Positions 1 to 18,641 of a DNA stretch of 64,000 nucleotides are shown one piece after another. Position numbers and translations under genes: made by a program. The stretch is from Paralichthys olivaceus (Eukaryota; Chordata; Actinopteri; Pleuronectiformes; Paralichthyidae), in NCBI RefSeq assembly GCF_024713975.1, contig NC_091102.1:10173001-10237000 (forward strand), written 5' to 3'. The notes beneath the pieces were generated by a model. The model did no database searches, had not been told where the DNA came from, and was given only the letters and a program-made list of their open reading frames with translations. How positions within the stretch are numbered: position 1 is the first letter of the stretch; every line of letters starts with the position of its first letter.

Positions 1-393
1 CTGCATACATAATAAAGCAAATTGCCATATACCATATGTTGAATGTCATTATTCCTAGTTGCTTTTATATCACATACATGTATTTTCCTAAGGCAAGCTG
101 GTAGCATTTAATACAAAATGGCTTGACCACAAATGTAACTTAGTCTTAATGTTTCCTTCATGTCATCAGTGACGTTTATATAACCACAACCACAGCCAGT
201 GCAACCTTACACTACTCTCCAAAACTGCTCAAGTGAATGACACGCGTGAAAAAGGGGAATTTAGCATCAATATATTCCAATACAATTTAAGAATAGTGAA
301 AAGGGTGAATATAAACTGTCAATCTATCATAATTACAGCTGAAACTATGAACACAATCTAGACTGTGTCGCTGATTTCTGATTTACTTTTCAG

Positions 394-5147
<4,754 letters not shown>

Positions 5148-5544
5148 GAGGAGCTACATCCAGCTCCGCTCTGTTTTTCCACCCTGGTGGCCGCAGTCAG
5201 ATCTTTTCCTCTGACCTCCAAAGGCCAGGATGAAGTCTCCCAGAAAGGTCTCCATCGCTCATTTGCTTGAAGCAAATCCTGGCCCTACTTAATGTCTGTT
5301 TTTAGGCTAGCGCACCACCAGAGGGTCCCATTCAGGACAGTCAGTGGCCAGCCTGTGAGCTGCCACCATGACTGCCAACTACTGTAAGATGTCCCTTCTC
5401 AATACCTCCTCCACAAAGGCTTTATTTTAAGGGTGGTGTTTGCTATCTTTTCTGCAAGGACTCTTTGATTTCTTTTTTTTTTGGTGAGTTTGTGGGTTTT
5501 CACAAAGGTTTACACTCTGGAGAAAGTTCCTTGCTTAATTAATA

Positions 5545-5572
5545 GTGTGTGTGTGTGTGTGTGTGTGTGTGG
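5545..5572. repeat. (TG)14 microsatellite
   Basis: Uninterrupted TG dinucleotides in the stk24 3' UTR. Confidence 0.95.
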
Positions 5573-8028
5573 CTGTGAGAGATATCCTGCAGTGAAGAGT
5601 GTGGAGTGGGCTGAAGCGTTCTATTGAAAACTCAGGTATCCTGCTTTAAGTGGATTGGGTCCTCTGGGAGATGGAAAGAGCTCTATAGGGTGGTTGTACA
5701 AACTTGTACATAAGCACATTTCTACAGATTCATGAAAAAATAATGGAGCGTTTGTAATGGAACCACTGTGTACAAATGGCCAAATGCGACTGTAGATACT
5801 GGTTGTGAGGTAAATATTTTGAGAGACTAAAATGGCCATATATGAGATTGCCTTGCCTTTGTACTTGTTCTTTTGTGTATCAATCTTTGATTTCTAAGTA
5901 CTCATCCAGTGAATGAAAATGGCTGCCCTCTATCATGTTTAGATTTATTATATATTTCTTAATTCTCTTTAATTGTTTGGTTTCATACTCTGTCTGTGGC
6001 TGTCATAATGAATGAGAATGTAAGTGGCTGGATCATGTAAGCCCACGCCAGTTTTCACACTGGATGCTCTGTTTCCAGTCCTGATTTCATAAGGCCTTGA
6101 GTTGGTTTTTTGGACTTTGCCTCATTCCCATCTTTTTTGCTGTGCGCTTTTGATTGATCAGATAAACTGAGGTTTTGTCCATTCATTCAATTAACAGGGC
6201 GGCGCCATCATGTATTGTATCACTCATAAAGACTCTGTTAGTCTTCCTAGGAGCTGCAGTGGTACTATCTCCTCAGCGTACCTACATCTTTAATTGCACT
6301 TCAAGTATAAAATGCCTTTTACTATAAACAAAGTAGCCATAAAACAGTAGCAGGAGACCTAGAGTATTTTGCAGGTATGCACCAAACTACCTGGGACACA
6401 AAGGTCCACCTGAAGTCTCACAGCTTGGACTCTGGAGTTGGTGATGCAGTGTAATTTGCCTGGCTGTGTCTTTCCATTTGGGACGTGTGAGAGTTTTTTT
6501 AGTTGTACAGTAGATGCATATAGACACAGACTTCTCACACAGTAGACGACACTGCTCTCAGATGTACATATTAAAGCCAGGAGGTGCTCAGAGACCAGCG
6601 GCATTGCTACTACTTCTGACTCGTTAAAAATGAATGTGCATGATGGAGCCCGTTGGTCGGCCTGAGCAGTATGCGTTGTAGCATACTTTTACAGCACTGG
6701 AGTAATGTCGATTCCTAAACAGAGCTGACGCAGCCTTAGAGTATTTGTTGTGAATGGAATGAATAGTGTCAGCTTTAAAGTGTTAGATCAAATGTTTTTG
6801 TTGTGATTTCTTTTTTTGCCCTCTGGTATTAAAATGCGGCAATACCTAAAAAGACAAATGAGAAAAGATCAAAAATTGTCAGAACAGAGATGCATCTTGT
6901 GGGGTCAGATAAATAATTATTTTTACTACATGGCACAAGTTAAAGAAGCTTTAGACATCAATGGGAAACGCATGTATTCACTTTGAAGCTGAGAATTAGA
7001 TGAGAATATTAACACCACTGTCACAGCTGTCCATCATTTTATATATATAATGGTCACCTGTACACCTGCTGTTGTATATAATAATAATAATGATTTATTG
7101 AATTTCTAATCACGTCAACAGAACCTGAACATAATGAGTTTCATGAAGATTTTATGGCAGTGCTGTTGTATCCATTAACATGACTGACTTTCTGTTGGTA
7201 GCCTGGCAACTGCTCAATAACAGCTGATAGGAAAGAGTAAGACTAGCTATTTCCGCCATTCCAGTATTATGCTAAGCTAAGACAACTGGCTGCCCTCTTT
7301 AGTTTGATATTTACTGTGAAGTCAATCTCCTCATCTCACTCTCAGCCCCCAAAATATAACGAATCAACGTTTCGATAGCAATTCTGTCAATGAATTTCCA
7401 AGTACACATGAATCTAATTGTGGAATTACAGTTAAATGAGTTAATGGTCAAATAAGTAAAATATAAAATCAAGAAGAAGGTAACAGACTCAATCATTTTC
7501 TTCTATATTTGATTTTGTTTTTAAATGACTCTTTGTTCAAACCTCTTATATGAAATGTGCCATGTTTGCCCTACTCCCCAATCTGAGACACAAAATCACC
7601 ATCGTTTGCACCTTTTACGTTCGAGGTCTGAAATGATTCTTATCTTTTATGTGTTGCACTTTGTAGAACTCTTCTTTATCACGGTACTTAACAAGGCTTC
7701 AATATGTTGCAGTTCCACCTGCTCCTTGTTTGTTGTATGGCAGTTTAAAGCAGTGTGATGGTGAGAAGTCATTTCTTCTTAGCACAAGTAGGCATATATT
7801 CTATTGAACTATTTTTATAACCCAAGAGAAGCAGTATTATGTAATAGAGGGAGTCGACGTTTGGTTCTGTGATGTGTTCGAGTTTCACTAAACACTGGAT
7901 AGCAATCACTTAAAAGGTACATTTCATTCTGTGTGACTCTGCTGACCGTTTATAATCCAGTATACATGTTAATGCTAATCGGGCCAGTGCTGTTGGGTTT
8001 TATTGGAAGTTGTCAAATGGTTGAGGAT

Positions 8029-8034
8029 AATAAA
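8029..8034 (+). terminator. stk24: Candidate poly(A) signal of stk24 (AATAAA)
   Basis: Canonical AATAAA in GGATAATAAAAATTC. T-rich sequence follows about 20 nt later (ACAGTTTTGCCTTTATTTG). It is the last plausible signal before the convergent ino80d transcript. Confidence 0.5.
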
Positions 8035-8050
8035 AATTCAATACAAATGT

Positions 8051-9640
8051 ATACAGTTTTGCCTTTATTTGACCAAGTCCCACATCTTTGACCCTGTTTG
8101 AAATGTGTTTGCCTGTGATTCAGAGCAGGCTCAATGTAAACGTATGTGTCAACCTACAGTGTCTTGAAAATATCACCCTTGCTGATTCCTCTACTCGGTC
8201 CAGTCCCAGTGACACTGCACAAACTGAAGGCTCCAAACTCCTTTCGAATGTCTGAGTTCTCTTCTGTTTGGATCTAAAAACAGATGTAACAGTTATAGAC
8301 CAGGGGCGTGTACAGATATTTCGAGGGGCAGGGTCTTAAGTGAGGACAAGGTGCACTTCTCAATCATTTATTTAAAAGAAATAAACGGTTAAATATAGTA
8401 GCACATCTCTGACTAACTAACCAATTTATTCTAATACACTCACATACTTGTTAAATACTCAACAGTTCACACAGAGACAATGGACTCCTTTAGTTTCACT
8501 TGGTTTATCACAAGAACCCCATGAAACCATGTTTTTCTATGCTACTAGTTCTAGTTTATATTCCTTGATTTACTGCACTGTTGAGTTTAGTTGTTCGGGT
8601 GATTACTCTGAATATGTAAAGCTACACACTTATTGTGACTTACTGTTCACGATCTGAGGAGAAACAAGAGTGTGGGTGTTTTGCCTAATGTGGCCACATT
8701 ACTTAGCAACAGCATCATAGAGCTGGAAGTGAGACTGATTTAGCTTTAAGAACAAAGGAGCAGAAAACCAAACAGCTTCAAGTAGAGGAGAAAAACGCCA
8801 AATTCCTGATGTTAACAGCTGTCAGTCATTTCTGTGAATAACTAAAACAATTTCTGTATTGCTGAAAAGTATAATTTGTGTTCAATATTAATTCCGAAGT
8901 GTTAAAATAACTATAATTATCTTGCAGCTTAATGTTTTTTTAGAGGGTGTCATTATATTAAATAAAACACCTACACCAGCAGGATCTCAGACGGGGGTTT
9001 TAAATTCCATGTGAATAATCCTCACACACATAAACCTACATTTTCGAAGTTCATGAACCGTGTCAGTATTTTTGTGGGATGTAATCTGGATAATTGGCTC
9101 TTTCCACCAAAAGTTGATGCCAAAATATTTGTTTGCATTTAGTTAGTTGGAATGTTGTTTTGCTGTAGATTAAACCAAGCTAGCTGGCACTAATTGACCA
9201 AAGTATCTTACAGCAAGGTCCATGTAGTTGCAGCTGTTCTGCAGCTTTTGATTATGACATGATTTTTTTCATCAGCAGAGTTTGATAGTTGCCATTAAAA
9301 CAGATTGAATTTGCCTTTTTTTCTGAGCACTTAAACTTACCTCTCTTCCATGTTTGTTAAGCAGTCGAGGTTCAGTGTTTCAGGCCTAAAAATCTAAAAA
9401 TACATTTTATTTTTTTATTTCGTATGTAAAATATCAGAGGCTAGTGACACAAAGTGATCAGAAAAGGTTATGAGAAAGTAAATGCTACTAATGCAGCATA
9501 ACAGTTGATTTGTGATGTTAAAACAGTTTGGGATGTTTCTGGGACACAAATGTGACACTGGGAATCAACATTGTCAATGTTTAGTGGAAATGATTTGTGT
9601 CTGATAAGAAAAAAAAAGAAAACACATTAAACTGTGTCAG
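8051..9640. other. Intergenic spacer between stk24 and ino80d (convergent genes)
   Basis: AT-rich sequence with no exon-like ORF. Around 8295-8345 (CCAGGGGCGTGTACAG, then CGAGGGGCAGGG) there is a fragment resembling a dispersed fish repeat. Otherwise nothing is recognised. Confidence 0.5.
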
Positions 9641-12099
9641 CAAATACCTCACAGCAAGTTTTATTTATACATCCAAAAACAGAAGATCAAATTTCTCACA
9701 CTATATACAGATATTACATACAGTGTTTGTACACATATTACATAATTTGTACACAAGAAAAATATACATAAAAATGTAAACCTTTGTATACAAAAAATAC
9801 CTTAGACAAATTAAACAAGGACCAATAACAAAAGGTGACTAGATTAGCTCATCCTATCTTTAAAAACAGTAATACAGTACATTCAATGAGTATAGGAATT
9901 TGTCAGCCATCTCTGAATTCAAGCAGTTACATGTGCCTATGAGCCCTGTGAATTTTGTTCTACGTGGTTGTTGGGAGAGTGAACTGGTGTAGCGACTAAT
10001 CTCATGTAATGTGGATACAACAGTATTGCCTTGCAAAACAATTTTTTTTTTTCCTTCCAACCTGATTGTGAGAAACACTGCAGTCACTAAGAAGCCCCAT
10101 TGTCTCTGGTGAAGCTACAGGTTTACACTTGGTAATGTGTGTTTTCTCTTTGGAAGGGAAGAGACAGAACTGGGCCTTCTCACAGCTGGAAACAGGTGGG
10201 GGGGGGGGGGCGGTCTGGTGCAGGCTGAAAGCTGGTAATGATGGCACCTGTTTGTTTAATAAGCGGAGAGGAATAAAAAATAAAAAAAGGGAAAAGACTG
10301 ACACGGGACATGTGAAACAACCACCGGCCTCATCCACTCCTGTGCAAATCTATATAGAAAAAAAGCAACATACTGTACGTTGATCTGTTTTTCTCCACAT
10401 AATGACATGAAAAGGCGATGCATATATTCCACTGTTTCAAACAACCATGATCTAATATTGATATTATAGTCCTCTCACACAAAATGTCACAGCCCCGTGC
10501 AATCTCAAACTTCATTCTGGAGTTTAATAGCTATCAAAAAACAGATTCTCCATCGGAACATTATTTTAAAACATAATGACGGTGTACACAGCATAGAAAC
10601 GTTGATCCCTCAGACTTAAAACTGAACTTACGTCCATTTTGATAGCCATTAAAAAACAAGAGACTCATTCTACAAGACACATTCCACTGGATACGTTGCA
10701 AAATAACAATTTCAATCCATTGCTACTCAATAATTCACCAACAAACCCCAAGATAGAGACTGCTACTCTATATACTTAATACTCAACAGTGTCTGACAGT
10801 TCTGTCAAATGTCTAATATGCCATCAAACGCCATGGTTATACTGCTGTATGAGTCCTTCACAGACAGATAGCCGAGTCCTTGTTATTATAAAAAATCTAA
10901 TCCAGGTTTGCATCATTTAGCTTCAAAACTCCAGATTTGCTCGACAACACATCTGTGTATATCATCACACTACACCGAGCTAATGAGTAAAATGTCAATT
11001 TCCAATGCCAATTCACGGCCTTGACGTCTTATAGTTGGAGTCCTTTTACAAGACATGCAAGTCACTAAAGACCATTGTGTGTGTGGATCAGAGAGCACCT
11101 TTGATAGTAGACACTTAAATCCCTGGATTACCCGTCATTACCCATGCTATAACACTGAAACTCATTTATTAGCCTCACAAGTCCACAAGACGTTAGGCCG
11201 ACCTGATCGTGGGTCTGTGAAAAGAGGCCAAATGTTCTTGATGCAGTCCCGATTCCTCAAGTGAAGCTACATGTAATGAGACCAATAAAATATCTTACAA
11301 TGCTAGAGTTATGTTAATGTGTTTATTGCTTTAAGAAACTATGTTTTTCTTCAAGTGTCTACTAGGCCACTCGGAGTCCCACAACCAAAGGTGAGGTCAG
11401 AGATTTTGACGTCTGAGCAAACCAATAAATGAGCACATATATAGTATACACAATATAAAAACAGCTGTTTAAAAGTATTTTTGGTAAATTCACATGACTG
11501 TGAAATCTGACTCAGTAAGATTCTATATCATGATAACAGTTAAATAGCTTGAAACATGATGGGTCACAAATGTCACAACTTGTACTGTTCTCAGGGAGGT
11601 GGCAGAAGCGGTGTATGAAAAAGGTGGAGAAATAAAAACAACGCAATGGCCATCTGAGCAAGGCAGGGTACAGTTGATTATCATTTTAAGACAGGACTTA
11701 AACTGGCAAAGCAAAACGAAACTGACCACCGACTGAAGCTTCAATGATTCTGAGCACTGTGACACAGATAATCTCTGCAGGTCCTTCTGCCAATTTTCAC
11801 CCGTTTATATTCATCACAAAATCTGGTCAATCTGACTCTAACCTGCTGCTGACGAAACCACAAGGCATCAAACGAGTGGACTCACGCTGACTTAAAATCC
11901 AAAGGAACCGCCTGGCTACAGAGTAAACAATGGAAATAGAGGACAATTTGAGATTGTGCAAATTCATAATCAAATAGTGCACTAGAACCACATTGCACAC
12001 ATGTAGCAGATGAAGAGAGGTGGTCAATCTGAAGCCAGTCGGCTGGATTGTAAGTGACTGAGTCCAGAGCGTCGTCCTGCAGCTGCGGGCCGCCTGCTC
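9641..12099 (-). other. ino80d: ino80d 3' UTR
   Basis: About 2.4 kb lie between the ino80d stop and a minus-strand AATAAA at 9660-9665. No ORF here looks like protein. A 13-nt G run lies at 10198-10210 on the plus strand (C run in the mRNA). Confidence 0.6.
9660..9665 (-). terminator. ino80d: Candidate poly(A) signal of ino80d
   Basis: Reads AATAAA on the minus strand (TTTATT on plus), about 2.4 kb past the ino80d stop. Confidence 0.5.
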
Positions 12100-15000
12100 T
12101 CATTTACTTTGCGTGAAGGGTGGTGTGGCGCTGTTGGCACTTGCAGCAGTGGCACTAACTATTGAGAAGCCAGCAGGAGGCGCTGTGGAGCTGTGGCTGG
12201 GCTGCACGTCTTTTGGGATGCCACTGTGGGAGGCCAATTGATGGCCAAAGGCCGCGCTGAACTGAGGGAGCTGTTGCTTGGGCTGTGTGGAGGTCAGAAG
12301 ATCGTGTGAGGACGATGGGAGGGAGGACGAGGGGGCGGGGGGAGTTGTTAGACCTGTCAAACCGCTCTGAGGCATCGCTGAGAGCGCAGCCATGGGCTGC
12401 AGCGTCACGGAGTGGGTGGTGGTGGCGGGGGGAGTGGACAGGGAGGTGGATATGAGATGAGTCTCTGATCCTATGAGATTGCCAAACTGTGTAGGGTCAG
12501 TGAGGGGAAGAGGGAGATTATTCCATGATGAGCGTGGGGGTCCCGGTACCCCGCTGAGAGGGACTTCCAGCAGAAGAGGGGAGTCAGTCTGGAAAGAGGT
12601 GGCATGGGGAGAGGATATGTGGTCACTGTATGGGGATGGCACATGCTCACTGCTGTAGTGGCTGCCTTGGGGAGACGACGTGGGCCCATCCGACTTGGCC
12701 AGGACGTGGGATGTGTGTGTCCGAGAAAACGTTCGCTCTGTTATGGAGGTCTGAGTGAGCAGTGAGGTGGTGGGGGGGGCTACTGTGGAGGAAGATGAGG
12801 TCAGGTTGGAGCATGACGTTGGGGGCTGGTTAGCAGGCTGAGACGGCGGTGAGGGCGGAAAGTGTCCCCCGGTCGACTGCAGTATGTTTTCCTCCAGCTC
12901 AAGACTGGTGAAATTCTCTGTAGGGATGCGGTTGCTGAGCAGATCCCCCATGGTCCCCGGCTGGACCGGACCTGGGAACACGGTCATGGCTCGGTGGTCC
13001 ACTCCTTCAGATGGGGCCAGGTCTCCCAGGGAGGTCAGGCACACTAAAGAGTCTGGATAGGACCCCATAGCCTGCAGTGCACGCACCAGCTCCTCAGCCT
13101 CCTCTGTGGTGGGCAGGAGCTCCCCGTTCTTACCTTCACACAAACACACAAGCTACAATTATGATTTGAAATCACAGAGAAGGGGACTTGTTATTATACA
13201 CACAACAAGCACAGTGATGCACAAGCATGAGCTGTAAGAACCTTCAAACAAGTCAAAGTCCTGCAGGTCTTCAGGTAGTCTAGGTAACACATCGGAGAAA
13301 TCCTCCTGGTTCAGCTCAAGGTCATTTGGAATGTCTGCCATTTCATTGGTGATATCATCAGGAAGCTCCTCTGCACTTAGGTCTGGAGTTGAAGGGCTCC
13401 TGCAACAACAAGGAAGAGATGATGAAACAAATATTTACATACAACAAACAATGTAGTGAGAGGAAATTCTACTGGAATGTGGATCTCCAACACTTTAACC
13501 CAAAAGTGTAGAGAGAACAGCTGAAGCGCACCTGATGTTGGCCTGTGAGGGCATCGCTAGGCTTGTAGAAGGCATTCCCAGGTTCCCCTGTGGCAACGCT
13601 GGAGGGATGGGTTTCTGAGGCCTCCGTGGTCCTCTCCTCCTCTTCTTCTTGTGTTTTTTGGTGAGCGCCGCGGGTTTGGTCTTTTTACGTGGCTTTCGCT
13701 GTTGCTGCTGGTGGTGCTGCACTCGTCGGTTTCCATCTCCACGCAGGAAGTTATCCTGTGCGGAAAGAATTGTGGGGCACTGTGAGTTATCTTGACATGG
13801 AGATATTATTAAATCAAAACATTCACAATCAAGAAAAAAGGAAAATTACATTTAGGGATATAAGATTACTCGTTTTCAGTCCAGGGTTAGATCAGATGAC
13901 TGAAATCTTTCTCATGTATGCAATGTAATTAAACTAGCATGTGCCTTTAGCTTATTAGCACCTTCCAGCATCTCTATACTTCCCTCATTAACAGAGTCAG
14001 ACTTTTTCTTGTTTAGAACCAGTAACTTCCTGGAGTCTCAGCTGTATTACTGAATACAAGATGCTTGTTAATCAGTGAGCTTAACATGTGCTGGTTGACA
14101 GATTGTGTTACCTTTGGACCAAGCCATCTGTTTTCCCGTTTCCAGTTCTAAGTGAAAAGGCCCAAAGAATTTTTCCTACACACACTGAACTCACCATCTT
14201 TTTGGCATGTTCTTCACAGAGGGGCGTCTGGTGCGTGATATCGAACACCGGGATGGAGCACTGCTGTCCATCTGCAAATTTGGCTGTGCAACTAGCAAAG
14301 AGCTGCTGGGAACGATTCAACAGAATGTCTACAGAGAACAGTAAAGGAAATAACATAGTATGCTAGAGAGAGGACATGTGATCATGCCACTCCATCAAGC
14401 CAGGATATTGTACATAACAGCATACACAGAAAAAAAACCTGTAAAAGTGATGTCAGTGTGCCACCAGCTGTGGTGTGGCACAGTGAAGGATACGCTGAAA
14501 GCAGTGCTGAGTGAAAGGCAGCGCTCTGTTGTTGCAGGCCTGGCCCTTAGTGCTGCCCGTACAGGTCCCTGTGTTCGTGTTCTCCTGCTTTATTGGAGCC
14601 ACACTGTGAAGACAAACAGCAGGACTGAGAAAACTGACAACGCTTCACATTTGTCATGTTTTGTGCATTTAAAATAGTAATCAAAGATACAATAATTATA
14701 AAATAGCATAATTAACTAATATGACATTAGTACCTTGAAGAGCATCGAGAGGCACCACCAAAGTCCTGGATCAGCTGCCCAGCACAGTCTGGGTTTTTAC
14801 TGGCAGCATGCAGCAAGGCTTTGCGGAAGGCATAGCGGTACCTCTTCTGGCGGATACTTGCCCTCTCCTGCCTGCACATGTGCTTGTATTTCTCCCGCAG
14901 GTACGAGCAAAGCCGAAGTAACCGTGTTCTCCGAGAGGAACCGCAGTCGTCTTCCAACCTATTTGGGAAACATTTGAAAGCAGTCAAAAAATGTATCAGG

Positions 15001-16344
15001 TTAAAGTTCATGCTGCAAGGTGAAGTATTGATACCAACCTATTCTGTGGTCTCCATGAGGTCTGAAAAGGAACAAATCTCTCTGCCTCCTCTTCCTCATC
15101 ATCCTCTTCATCAGCACTATCTTCTGACCAGTCCAAGCCTGAAAATGCAACTTGTTAGAGCAACTCATCTATTTGTTATATAAGGACGAACAGAGAGAGT
15201 TGGAAAACTGTAAATACATTTAAATATATACCTAGATGTGGAAAGAGGTCTCCATGCTCCCGGTGTCTCTTGGCACAGAGCTGCACCAGATGTTGCAACC
15301 TGGCTAAACAGCTGGCAGATGGTGAGAAGGCAGCAGGACGCATGACAACCACTTGCCGCTGATTGCTACTGACACTGTCCTTGCAACTGACCGGCAAGTG
15401 AGTAGCAGCGAAAGGCATTTTCCTGCTAAGTGATGGCCCAGACAGTTGCACTGGACTGGGTGCTGCATTTGCGGGCATCCCTGGAGGCAGAAAGTTGACT
15501 GACTGAGGTGGTGGTGGATTGCATAATAAACCCTGCTGCTGTCCTGGGAAGATGAAGGATGTTGCGCTGGAGTGCTGGGGTGGCTGGAGAAGACCTGACT
15601 GCTGCCGTGGGAGATGAGTGTTGAGCGGTGAGGAGGGGTGGACCCGGGGGACGGGGGAGGGACTAAAGTGCTCAGGAGGTGGCTGGAAGAGGTCCTTGTC
15701 ATGGCAGAGTTTCTGGTTGAGAACCAGACGACTCTGTAATTTCTTCTTGATGGCGTTGCCCTTCCGAGGAGTACCCACCTCCTCCCCATCAGTGTCGTCC
15801 TCATAAAAGGCAAAAGGGTCCGGGAGTTCCCCATCACCGAGGGGTAACAGACGTGAACATGGGGGAGATGGTGGAAGTTCATCTAGACCATTGGGAGCTT
15901 TCAGAGCTAGAGAGGGCACAGTTATGTTGAGAGCCACGGACTCCAGGTGAGCCCGTGAGCGCATTTCCTCTAAAGCATCGTGTTTCTTTTTCCGCTCCTT
16001 CTTGGGGATAAAGCCGAGGACCTGCAGGTGACTGTTACAGTACCTGGAAAACAAGAACACGTCTTCAGCACACAGTGCACACATGTAACATATGGGATCT
16101 CTCACACATTCACACATCATACAGACCTGCGGTCCTCAGACTTGGGGATGGGGTTGGTACATCGTTGGCTATTGTACTTAGCCACATATTCACATTGCTT
16201 GAAGGGGGCTGTCTTGTCCTCCAGAACGTGCCGTATACAGAAAGCATAGCCGTTCAGTCTGCGCTGCTTGCAGAGCTTTGGGCTGTACGAGCACAACGGC
16301 TTATTGTCCACCTCTGAGAAGTGTATGTGTTTGCCTTCGTACAT
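12100..16344 (-). CDS. ino80d: INO80 complex subunit D
   Basis: Regulatory subunit of the nuclear INO80 ATP-dependent chromatin remodeller. Exons in transcript order: 16344-16127, 16043-15232, 15138-15039, 14958-14734, 14603-14494, 14328-14195, 13755-13532, 13399-13242, 13133-12100. They total 3015 nt and 1004 residues plus stop (human about 1027), and every phase fits. The start MYEGKHIHFSEVDNKPLCSY matches the known family N-terminus. There are two Cys/His clusters of the C3Hc3H (KANL2-type) class: near the N-terminus (CSYSPKLCKQRRLNGYAFCI to YCNSHLQVLGF) and in the middle (VAPIKQENTNTGTC to PLCEEHAKKM). A very basic stretch follows (RKPRKKTKPAALTKKHKKKR), a likely nuclear localisation signal, then an acidic DLELNQEDFSDVLPRLPEDL. 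The Ser/Pro-rich tail keeps SEHVPSPYSDHISSPH and KQQLPQFSAAFGHQL. Confidence 0.97.
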
Positions 16345-18230
16345 CACGTGACTCTTGTCCTTGACAACATCAGCTGATGGGATAAAGTCAGGGAAAACCA
16401 AGAATTACATCACAAACATTTCACACCAAAGAGGTTACCATGCATGCACATGCAGAGTTATGAGGCAGGGATATCATCACCTCTACAGGTGATTGCTTTT
16501 TCAATAAATTGCTAATTAATATCAGTCTCTAATCAGATTAAAAGTTCAGAAAGCAAAGATGATTATGAAATATTTACTGCTCAAACATGTTTTGTAAAGT
16601 CAGAACTTAAATGACATTCAAAGACTTGTGGCTGATTGAATTCATTGTTGCTAGTTCAGTTTGCTCTGAAACTGTAGAACTTTGTTATGCCAAAGTTTCC
16701 TATTGAGAAACTGCTAGTAACCAGAGAGTGTTTTGATTCTAACACCAACAGGACAACAAGACGGTGGTGAAACACGTTTGTATGACATCAGTCTGCCAGA
16801 CACAGTTAAGAACCAAAAACAAACCACTCACTACTGTGCAGACATCGCTACAGGTCAGCTGACCACAGGCGTTTCTCTACTTTGAAAGCCTCCTTCCTCC
16901 AGTGAACCAACGAGGAACACACAATCTGTTTTCACGTCATAAGAAACAGCCGCACAGTCAGACTGCTCTTGTTTTATCACAACACACCGTGATCCCAGTT
17001 GTAGTTTGAGTTGCTCAGCTCCAGTTGTAGCTTTGCTGCTGCCTGGTAACTTTGTGTTTTTAAGTTGGTTCAGCTGCGTGTTGGACACATTTGAGTCGTT
17101 GATACTAACCCGATTATCTTAAAGTAAAATCTTTGGTCAAATAAGGAGAACCGGATGGGCAACATACTAACGCCCGCTAGCGTAACTACCGTTTGAGTCT
17201 GGGGAGTTAGCTTGCCAGCGTTAGCTTGGAGCCGATAGACATATACTAATATTTGTAGTATATTAATACAAACATATCTACGTGTAACATATATATGAGT
17301 CCATTAAACACAAATGAATCCATCTCCAGGCAGAAATAACTTGTTGTCGACACACAACATACGCTAATAGTCAAATGATCCGTGTTAGCTCGCACGCTAG
17401 CGAAGCTAAAAACATAAATTAGTAGGCGGTAGCTAACCAGGAAACGGAAACATAAGCATATTGTAACACTGTAAAGGACAATTTTCTGTCATGATTTATT
17501 TAAAAAATGTTGCTGAAATCATCAGACGGAAACAGTACACTGTCGCCATTCATCGTGGGGTTTTAATGTACGCAAACATTATAGTAAAATACTTTCAAAC
17601 AAAGGGTCTACATAGGCTTCAGGCCTGTCATCGAAGGCCTCGGTAATAATCGATATGAACCATAGCCACATAATGTTACGTTAAAAGGCTAAAAGACATA
17701 AAACTGCCACCACTGCACAACTCCACACATCCTCTTAAAGTACTGGGTCGATTGGTTTGACCACAACTTATAAAATAACGAAGTCATAGCTGAGAGGCCT
17801 GTTAGCTTGGGTAGCACAGCGGCCTCTCGTTGAGCAGCTGGCCGACTGAAGCCTCTGCGAAACGGTACTACCAGAAATCGAGACCGAGGCTGGATAGGAT
17901 TTCGCTTACCTTGAATTGGTATGGGCTGTGTAAGGTATTCGCTCCAGATAGTCGGCCGAAATGTCTATTCGAATCAGCTAGGCTATTCCGTGCATCGATA
18001 TTCGCGACAGGAGAGGAACAGTTATCTTCATCGAGCTCGGTGTATCTTGAAATAAGGATGCATGGAAATATTCGCTATCCGGAGCGAATTACAAGCAGTA
18101 GGTAGGCTGCTGAGGATTTTAGCTGGAGCCACAGCAGACTCCTCACAGCACCACTACAGGCACCGCGGGGACATGACAACAAGCCGCTCAACAACAACAA
18201 CCTCTCCTACCATATTGGAAATTCAACTTT
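16345..18230 (-). other. ino80d: ino80d 5' UTR exons, first intron and promoter region
   Basis: The first coding exon extends 29 nt upstream of the ATG to an acceptor (exon edge 16373). A strong minus-strand donor (CAAG|GTAAGC, exon edge 17910) marks a likely noncoding first exon at about 17910-18230. The intervening intron contains only an unexplained minus-strand ORF at 17088-16855. The TSS is not determinable. Confidence 0.5.
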
Positions 18231-18635
18231 GTTAAAAGCCTCCGCAGAGTACAAGTGTTGTTTTCGTCGTGTCACGGGGGGAATGAGTCTGTGTGCAGGG
18301 TGCTGTTTGTTTGGATGAGCCACACTTTGAGTCACTGGGTGTGAAACACTGAGGGAGAGATCCAGTGATGTGTTGCGGTGTGAAATCCACCTGGACCCCG
18401 GCTATCATCCTCCATATGAAGGACTTATCAGCCCTGCTGCTGCCACACTGTTGCTGTTCACTGGTGATGGACCACGTGCCATCCCGGAGCTCCACACTTG
18501 AGAAGTGTCAAAACATGCAGACATGCCCTATGGTAGCGGTGCAACATTTTTAATACTTTTACATTCATTTTAAATAGTAGCAACAGTTAAATAGGCGGTT
18601 TACAAAGATTAATTAGGCTTACTACAGAAAACGGA

Positions 18636-18641
18636 TTTATT
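18636..18641 (-). terminator. ndufs1: Candidate poly(A) signal of ndufs1
   Basis: Minus-strand AATAAA about 0.4 kb beyond the ndufs1 stop. It implies a 3' UTR of roughly 18615-19048. Confidence 0.5.

Larger units (their letters stand above)
5148..8050 (+). other. stk24: stk24 3' UTR
   Basis: About 2.9 kb follow the stop at 5145-5147 with no convincing exon. The stretch ends at a canonical AATAAA. It holds a (TG)14 tract at about 5545-5572. The extent is inferred from the poly(A) signal only. Confidence 0.55.

Noticed and set aside
15304-15882. 192-residue minus-strand ORF (MNFHHLPHVHVCYPSVMGNS...)
   Set aside because: Alternative frame of the large ino80d exon 15232-16043, whose true frame matches the INO80D family.
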